From: HGM13862 sp031553915
GTDB taxonomy: Bacteria; Bacillota; Dehalobacteriia; UBA4068
Direction: 5' to 3'
Assembly: GCA_031553915.1 (NCBI GenBank)
Contig: JAVBKT010000019.1
Location: 1 to 45,945 of the forward strand
Length of the DNA stretch: 45,945 bases
Position numbers and translations under genes: made by a program. How positions within the stretch are numbered: position 1 is the first letter of the stretch; every line of letters starts with the position of its first letter. Below, piece after piece: positions 41,072 through 45,945 of this stretch. The notes beneath the pieces are model-generated. The model was not told the origin of the DNA and ran no database searches. It was given only the letters and a program-made list of their open reading frames with translations.

Positions 41072-42625
41072 TTAGAATTCCATGCATGCAATATAATAGC
41101 CCATAAAATGCTTGTTGGCGCCAAGCTCCAGCGGCTCAGCCTGCAATGATTCAACTAAGTCTTTCTCTGAACAGGCCTTGTTGGTAAGCGTCTGCGCTGC
41201 GCCCTGAAGCGCGGCATTACCGATCACCTCTGTGCATTGCGCCAGCTCTTTAGGGATAAGGCCAATATTTGCCGCCGCAGCAATATTCAAATAATTACCA
41301 AATCCGCCAGCCAGATAAAGAGTCTTGATTTCTGAGGCATTAAGCTCAAGTTCCTTGAGCATAGTCAGGATACCGGCGCAAATAGCGCTTTTTGCCAGCT
41401 GTACCATTCGTACGTCCTTTTGCGTGATATAAACCGTGTCAGTAATTTTGCAGGCGGGTTTTCCGCCTAGATCAAGCAGTACGCCAGCCTTTTGCATAGC
41501 TTCTTTGTCAAAGGCGCCGTTTTCATCAATATATCCCGCGTCTTTGAGCATACTTACGGCATCGATGATACCGCTGCCGCAAATGCCCTGTGCCGGAGCA
41601 TCTTCAATGGTAGAAAATTTGATGAGGCCGTCTTCCAGCCAGATTTTGTCCACAGCGCCTTTGGCTGCCTGCATACCGAGGGCAATTTCCGCACCCTCAA
41701 AGGCCGGGCCAGCGGCAGTAGAGCAGCAGATTAGCTGCTTGTTATGCCACAGCGCCATCTCTCCATTGGTACCAATATCTACCAAAAGGGCGGTTTGATT
41801 ATGAGCGGTGAGGCCGCTGGCAAGAATAGCGGAAGAAATATCTCCGCCCACATAAGCTCCAATGCAGCGGGTTAAATAAACCTTGCAGCTTTGTTTGAGT
41901 GCCAGACCAATATCGCCGGGAGTGATATATTCACCAAAAAGATGATCAGCGATAAAAGGGGTATGGGATAAGCAGTCCGGGTTGCGGGCAGTCAACAGAT
42001 AGAGCATAGTAGTATTGCCGGTGATAACAACAGCATCAATAGCGTCTGTAGCGACATTTGCCTCCAGGCACAGAGCAGCAATCAGCTGATTAAGGTTTTG
42101 GGCTGTGCTGAGCTGAATCTCCTCCGCCTGTCCCTTTAACGATTTTGCTATTCGGGAAACAACATCTGCGCCGTATATAATCTGTTCATTGCGCCCGCTG
42201 ATGTGGCCAAGCTCTTTTTGGCTATTAAAAAGCTTCATCGCAATAGTGGTGGTGCCGATATCAATAGCAATGCCAAAATTTTGATAAAGAGGCTGGTCAA
42301 TATTAATATCAGCCTTGCCATCGACAGCAATTTTATCCATTTTGGCGTTTTCGATCAGACTGATCCGGCAATCGCCCATAATCGCGGCGTGGCAAGCCAA
42401 ACGAATATTGCTATTCAGGTCTTCTTGGCTCAGAAATTTCAGCTCAGCTGCTTTGGGCGCTGATAAAGCGCCGTGGGCAATCACCCTGCATTTGCCGCAG
42501 GTGCCGTTGCCGCCACAGGGCAAATCAATATGATAATTATGTTCTGCCAAAAAACGGCTGATCAAAATTCCTGGTGCGCACTGATAGCTAGAACCATTAA
42601 TAGTAACTGTGCAGGTTTCGTTCAT
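41072..42625 (-). CDS. Corrinoid activation protein, [2Fe-2S]-ASKHA (RACo/RamA-like)
   Basis: 517 residues. N-terminal ferredoxin-like domain with Cys37, Cys43, Cys46 (CGGNGTCGKC) and Cys78 binding a [2Fe-2S] cluster; then a DUF4445/ASKHA ATPase domain from about 135 (FGIAIDIGTTTIAMKLF, VVITGNTTMLYLL, LVDIGTNGEMAL, GICGSGIIDA). Family members reduce inactive Co(II) corrinoid to Co(I) using ATP. Length is near RamA and shorter than AcsV-type activators. It lies 28 bases after the DUF2284 gene. The ribosome-binding site is poor, so translation may depend on the upstream gene. Confidence 0.92.
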   Translation of the reverse strand: MNETCTVTINGSSYQCAPGILISRFLAEHNYHIDLPCGGNGTCGKCRVIAHGALSAPKAAELKFLSQEDLNSNIRLACHAAIMGDCRISLIENAKMDKIAVDGKADINIDQPLYQNFGIAIDIGTTTIAMKLFNSQKELGHISGRNEQIIYGADVVSRIAKSLKGQAEEIQLSTAQNLNQLIAALCLEANVATDAIDAVVITGNTTMLYLLTARNPDCLSHTPFIADHLFGEYITPGDIGLALKQSCKVYLTRCIGAYVGGDISSAILASGLTAHNQTALLVDIGTNGEMALWHNKQLICCSTAAGPAFEGAEIALGMQAAKGAVDKIWLEDGLIKFSTIEDAPAQGICGSGIIDAVSMLKDAGYIDENGAFDKEAMQKAGVLLDLGGKPACKITDTVYITQKDVRMVQLAKSAICAGILTMLKELELNASEIKTLYLAGGFGNYLNIAAAANIGLIPKELAQCTEVIGNAALQGAAQTLTNKACSEKDLVESLQAEPLELGANKHFMGYYIACMEF

Positions 42626-42653
42626 AGATAGTAGGTAACTTTCTTATTAAAAT

Positions 42654-43205
42654 TTAAAGACTAAAAAAGATAGCGCTAAAAAAGGTAACGGTATTTTGGC
42701 CATTAATATACTTCATATTGCTGCTGCGGGCCAGTTTTTGCACATTGATGCCGTAGCCTTCCACTGAAGCCATTTTTTTATCCGGAAAACAACAGGGCTT
42801 GTCGTCAATTTTGGCGCAGCGCGGACACAGCTCGCAGCCGCCTGCCGCCAGAGCTAAGACCCTGCTAAAATTATAGCTTTCAGCCTGAGCGCGCAAAGCA
42901 AGGGTTATCTCATAATGCTTTGCTTGTGCTTCCTGCATACCTTCGATATCAAACGAATCACTGAGGCTGCTGATGGTTTGCAGCACCAAGGCATAATCAT
43001 AAGCCTGTATTGCCGCAATATTATCATCAATATCGCCGATATGCGGCGGGCAGGCCCAGCAGCGGTCATACTTGCCGCAGTAATTGGCTGCGCACTGGTC
43101 GCGAAAGGCGGGGTCAAAAGAGATATCCTTTATTTCCACAACATTGGCCTTGGCAGCGCCAAGCTCTTTGGCCAGGGCGGCGAAATTTTCAATAATAATT
43201 GACAT
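42654..43205 (-). CDS. DUF2284 metal-binding protein
   Basis: 183 residues. Two cysteine groups: RDQCAANYCGKYDRCWACPPHIGD near the N-terminus and GGCELCPRCAKIDDKPCCFPDKKMASVEGYGINV near residue 125-160, the DUF2284 signature, suggesting an Fe-S or metal centre. Members of this family are found beside corrinoid methyltransferases, suggesting a redox or metal-handling role in that pathway; activity is not established. GAGGG precedes the start. The final 15 residues (TVTFFSAIFFSL) are hydrophobic, which is odd for this family. Confidence 0.82.
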   Translation of the reverse strand: MSIIIENFAALAKELGAAKANVVEIKDISFDPAFRDQCAANYCGKYDRCWACPPHIGDIDDNIAAIQAYDYALVLQTISSLSDSFDIEGMQEAQAKHYEITLALRAQAESYNFSRVLALAAGGCELCPRCAKIDDKPCCFPDKKMASVEGYGINVQKLARSSNMKYINGQNTVTFFSAIFFSL

Positions 43206-43219
43206 AATTCCCTCAAAAA

Positions 43220-43258
43220 TTTAAGCAACAACCCCGCAGCAGAGACTGCGGGGTTGTT
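43220..43258 (-). terminator. Intra-operon hairpin after the corrinoid protein gene
   Basis: AACAACCCCGCAG (43227-43239) pairs perfectly with CTGCGGGGTTGTT (43246-43258), loop CAGAGA. On the minus strand it is followed by GCTTAAATTTTTG, a T-tract offset from the stem, so it may partly terminate. Confidence 0.65.
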
Positions 43259-43309
43259 AAGCGACCCACATAGCCTAGCCAGCATTACCTGGACTAGCTT
43301 TAACGCCAA

Positions 43310-43951
43310 TTAAGCTAATTTTTTGCAATATTCTACTGCTGCATCAGCGGCAGAGGTTGCGTCATGGGTGTAAATGTCTGCGCCAACCTGTTCGCAGAAA
43401 GACTGGGAAACAGGCGCGCCGCCAACCATGATCAAAACTTTATCTCTGATGCCGGCTTCTTCGGCGAGTTTAACAACTTCAGCCATGCCGCCCATGGTGG
43501 TGGTAAGCAATGCGCTCATACCAATAATATTACAGTTTTCATTGACGGCAGTTTCAATATATTTTTCATAAGGAACATCATTACCGAGATCAATAACTTC
43601 CAAGCCTTTGCCTTCCATCAGCATACGGACGAGGTTTTTGCCGATATCATGCAAATCGCCTTTGATAGAGCCAATGCAGACTTTACCGGTAACTCTGCTG
43701 TCGCCAGCCTGAAGCAGCGGTTTGAGTAATTCAGTACCTGCTGACATAGCGCGTGCGGCAACAAGAACTTCCGGAACAAAAATTTCATTGTTCTGGAAGG
43801 CCTCGCCGACAGCATTCATGCCAGAGAGAAGGCCATCTTCGAGAATAGAGCTAGCATCGATGCCCTCATCGATTGCTTTTTGAACCAATTCTTTAACGAT
43901 CTTGGATTTACCTTTTTGCAACATTTCGGAAATTTCTACTAAAATACTCAT
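43310..43951 (-). CDS. Corrinoid (cobalamin-binding) methyltransferase protein
   Basis: 213 residues. The N-terminal helical cap domain (about 1-85) is followed by the B12-binding Rossmann domain with GDLHDIGKNLV, whose His101 replaces the lower axial base of cobalt, MSALLTTT and VGGAPVS. It belongs to the MtbC/MttC/MtaC group that shuttles a methyl group between a substrate methyltransferase and a UroD/MtaA or pterin methyltransferase. The ATG at 43951 follows GGAGGGTGAAA; the GTG two codons upstream overlaps the ribosome-binding site. Confidence 0.94.
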   Translation of the reverse strand: MSILVEISEMLQKGKSKIVKELVQKAIDEGIDASSILEDGLLSGMNAVGEAFQNNEIFVPEVLVAARAMSAGTELLKPLLQAGDSRVTGKVCIGSIKGDLHDIGKNLVRMLMEGKGLEVIDLGNDVPYEKYIETAVNENCNIIGMSALLTTTMGGMAEVVKLAEEAGIRDKVLIMVGGAPVSQSFCEQVGADIYTHDATSAADAAVEYCKKLA

Positions 43952-44056
43952 TTTCACCCTCCTAAACTAATGTTTTATTATATTATTCTTAACAAAAACA
44001 TTGTAGCTCCATTGTATGAAATTTACTAACTAGTTTTCTACTACATATTTGCTTTA

Positions 44057-44102
44057 TTTGTAATTTTTTGTTCAATTTATTGAATAGTAAAAAATTTACA
44101 AA
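44057..44102. promoter_or_regulatory. Nested inverted repeats upstream of the corrinoid gene
   Basis: TTTGTAATTTTTT (from 44057) and AAAAAATTTACAAA (44089-44102) are inverted repeats (one-base difference) around the palindrome TTCAATTTATTGAA (44071-44084). Probably regulatory; a relative of the outer motif recurs upstream of the AraC gene. Confidence 0.45.
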
Positions 44103-44121
44103 TAATAAAATTGGTTTTAAA

Positions 44122-45387
44122 TTAAACATTATTTTTATAACGGTATTGTAGAGGAGAAACGCCAATATTTTTTTTGAAAACCTTGGTAAAATAGCTTTGG
44201 CTGTCAAAACCAACCATAAAGGCAATATCAACCATTTTAAGCTTATTGTTTTTCAGCAAATCTTTGCTTTTTTCAATACGCACATTGTTTAAAAAGCTAT
44301 TAAAAGTAATGCCAATCTCTTTTTTGAAAATTCTTGAAAAATATGCCGGGGATAAAAAAACCATTTTGGAAATATTCTCCAAAGTAATTTTTTCCGCATA
44401 ATGCTGGCGAATATAAAGTGTCGCTTTATGAATAATATTGGCATGTTTGACATCTATATAATTAAAGAGGTCGATGAAACTATCGGTGATCTTGATCAGC
44501 CAAGTACATAATTCTTCCAGGGTTTGGAATTTAGGTATAATCTGCAAATAATCATGGCTCAAAATCAACGATTTTTCCGGGTCAGCGCCATTTTTAATTG
44601 CCGTGCGCGAAATTAAAACCAGCAGCTCATAAGTACGGGATTTGGCCAGCTCTAAATTATTGCCGGTTGAAAAGAAAATATAGCCAAACAGCTCGTTTAG
44701 ATATCTTTTGGCAGAATCTTTGTTTGATTGGGCAATAGCTTCTAGTAATTTTGTTTCCACATCAAAAGGATACGGAGGGAGGTCTTCAACACCTTTTAGT
44801 TTAGAGATATATAAAGACATATGGTTTTGCACATCATAGCTGAGCTGGGTATCAAGCATATTGTTAGCTGCCCAAACATTGTTGATAAAGCCAACAGACA
44901 GAAAAAGCAGGGTTGACATATCAGTTACTTTTTCCGGGGAAACATAGGGCAGGCAGTCAATTTCAGCGTGAATACTATTGATTTGGGATTGATCTAATTT
45001 AAACTTTGAATGCAGTTCATAATTAATATAATCGGGCTTTTCTACCATTAAAAAAGGCCCCACGGTTATTTTTGCCTCAGATTTTTCTTTGCCAACAATA
45101 GGAGAGACAAAACAGGTCAAACCCATCACGCAAAAATAGACATATTTGCCGCCAAAGCGTTCTGCCTCTTTCATTCCATAGGCATGCGATTGGAAACATT
45201 GCGATTTGCTTTTTCCGGCAAGCTCACAAATAGAACAGGAAGCGCAGCCATTGCCGTATTCCGCAATAATTTCTCCATTTTCCAATGAGACAATTGTTCC
45301 CAGTTCTGTTGATCCGGCAAAAGCTTGAGCACAGTCTTTTGCTAATTTGGTATCAAAATTTTCTTCCCTTTTTGACAAGTAAGTCAC
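44122..45387 (-). CDS. PocR-AraC-type transcriptional regulator
   Basis: 421 residues. The N-terminal part (about 10-175) is a PocR sensory domain with its conserved cysteines (GCASCSICELAGKSKSQC ... YFCVMGLTCFVSPIV), named after the regulator of cobalamin/propanediol genes. A helical middle precedes the C-terminal AraC domain: two helix-turn-helices in KITLENISKMVFLSPAYFSRIFKKEIG and MVDIAFMVGFDSQSYFTKVFKKNIGVSPLQYR. The GTG at 45387 is preceded by GGGGG; a TTG 15 bases upstream is less likely. Codon use is A/T-rich compared with the other genes. It lies upstream of the corrinoid operon and divergent from the right-edge gene, so it probably controls both. Confidence 0.9.
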   Translation of the reverse strand: MTYLSKREENFDTKLAKDCAQAFAGSTELGTIVSLENGEIIAEYGNGCASCSICELAGKSKSQCFQSHAYGMKEAERFGGKYVYFCVMGLTCFVSPIVGKEKSEAKITVGPFLMVEKPDYINYELHSKFKLDQSQINSIHAEIDCLPYVSPEKVTDMSTLLFLSVGFINNVWAANNMLDTQLSYDVQNHMSLYISKLKGVEDLPPYPFDVETKLLEAIAQSNKDSAKRYLNELFGYIFFSTGNNLELAKSRTYELLVLISRTAIKNGADPEKSLILSHDYLQIIPKFQTLEELCTWLIKITDSFIDLFNYIDVKHANIIHKATLYIRQHYAEKITLENISKMVFLSPAYFSRIFKKEIGITFNSFLNNVRIEKSKDLLKNNKLKMVDIAFMVGFDSQSYFTKVFKKNIGVSPLQYRYKNNV

Positions 45388-45863
45388 AATATTCCCCCAC
45401 AATCATGTCAAAATTTTTTAAGTTTTTTAAATACAAAAAAAAGAGTATGAAAAGAACAGTATGAAAAAATATTGCAAAAACATCTCGCAATATTAACATA
45501 ATAAAGTGCCGAGCTATTAAAAAATTTGTAAATTTATAAGCTAATTATAGCATAAATATTTTTGTAGGTAAATGAAAAGTTCAAAAAAGTACAAATTTTT
45601 TAGCAATTGTGCAATTTATTTATAATATTGAAAGAAAAATATTGATTTTTCTATTAGGAACCAGTATAATTATAACGATCTTTTAGTTTTCTTCACCTAA
45701 AGTTTCTCTAAATTTTAGACAAGGAAAACTATTTGTCAGGCTACGGTATTTAGAACGAAAGGGGGAAAGAAATTTTCTCTGCAAAAGGCAAGAGAAAATG
45801 TCACAAAAGTATTTATTTGGAATTATAACTAAAGTCATCGATTGAAAGGAGAACATACAGTAA
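45388..45863. promoter_or_regulatory. Divergent control region of the methyl-transfer locus
   Basis: Very AT-rich. AAAAAATTTGTA (45519-45530) and its exact reverse complement TACAAATTTTTT (45590-45601) face each other about 60 bases apart. A rightward promoter has TTGATT (45642-45647), 17 bases, TATAAT (45665-45670). The transcribed leader that follows contains ATTTTCTCT (45772-45780) pairing with AGAGAAAAT (45791-45799). Confidence 0.5.
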
Positions 45864-45945
45864 ATGGAAAACAATACTGGAGTTCAAGAAACTGCCCTAA
45901 AGGCCGAATCGGTCTCAAAAGCAGGAGCGACAATTATGGCAATTT
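45864..45945 (+). CDS. Start of a gene cut by the right edge
   Basis: Only 27 codons are visible: MENNTGVQETALKAES, then VSKAGATIMAI. GAAAGGAGA lies about 11 bases upstream of ATG. The polar N-terminus turning hydrophobic at the edge would fit the cytoplasmic tail of a multi-span transporter, but 27 residues are too few to decide. Being divergent from the PocR regulator and next to the corrinoid operon, it may import or process the methylated substrate (inference). Confidence 0.5.
   Translation, partial: MENNTGVQETALKAESVSKAGATIMAI

Noticed and set aside
1..45945. CRISPR arrays, insertion sequences, prophage genes, rRNA
   Set aside because: No regularly spaced direct repeats, transposase or phage protein motifs, or rRNA-like conserved stretches were seen.

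Overview
The window (about 46 kb) is the replication-origin region of an anaerobic Bacillota chromosome, most likely a clostridial lineage. Evidence: dnaA and rpmH diverge across an AT-rich stretch with three perfect DnaA boxes; parAB lies nearby with two exact parS palindromes; the YidC, Jag and RsmG proteins are of Firmicute type; and there are SLH-domain surface proteins, rubrerythrin, selenocysteine-insertion factors, an oxygen-sensitive type of acyl-CoA dehydratase activase, and a corrinoid methyl-transfer operon. Genes are moderately GC-rich, intergenic DNA is AT-rich. No insertion sequence, prophage, CRISPR array, rRNA or tRNA was recognised.

Layout. 0.2-4.2 kb: a Ca2+-type P-type ATPase and a cysteine-desulfurase-like aminotransferase. 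4.2-17.7 kb: origin block. Leftward are dnaA, mnmG, rsmG, an SLH protein, parA, an unlisted 34-residue membrane peptide and parB; rightward are rpmH, rnpA, yidD, yidC, jag and mnmE. The usual mnmE-mnmG neighbours are on opposite sides of the origin and dnaN does not follow dnaA, so the block has been rearranged about oriC. 17.8-20 kb: a ModE-like regulator and a sodium:solute symporter with a long, foldable 5' leader. 20-23.4 kb: a serine-biosynthesis operon (class V aminotransferase, serA, DUF1015). 23.7-26 kb: an SLH-anchored D,D-carboxypeptidase and rubrerythrin. 26.3-31 kb: selA-selB, ornithine carbamoyltransferase and a small membrane protein. 31-37 kb: an alpha/beta hydrolase and a TetR regulator divergent from a 1,439-residue dehydratase-activase fusion. 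37-39.6 kb: a membrane glycosyltransferase with four tandem MshEN-like repeats. 39.9-45.9 kb: a corrinoid methyl-transfer operon (UroD/MtaA-like methyltransferase, RACo/RamA-like activator, DUF2284 protein, corrinoid protein) under a PocR-AraC regulator, divergent from a gene cut by the right edge.

The most interesting items are: the MshEN-glycosyltransferase, probably a c-di-GMP-controlled polysaccharide synthase, with a 45-nt palindrome in its leader; the methyl-transfer operon, which lacks a substrate-specific methyltransferase inside the window; the structured leader of the symporter; the parS/terminator fusion and the overlapping small ORF at parB; and the reorganised oriC. All calls come from reading sequence; no database search was run.
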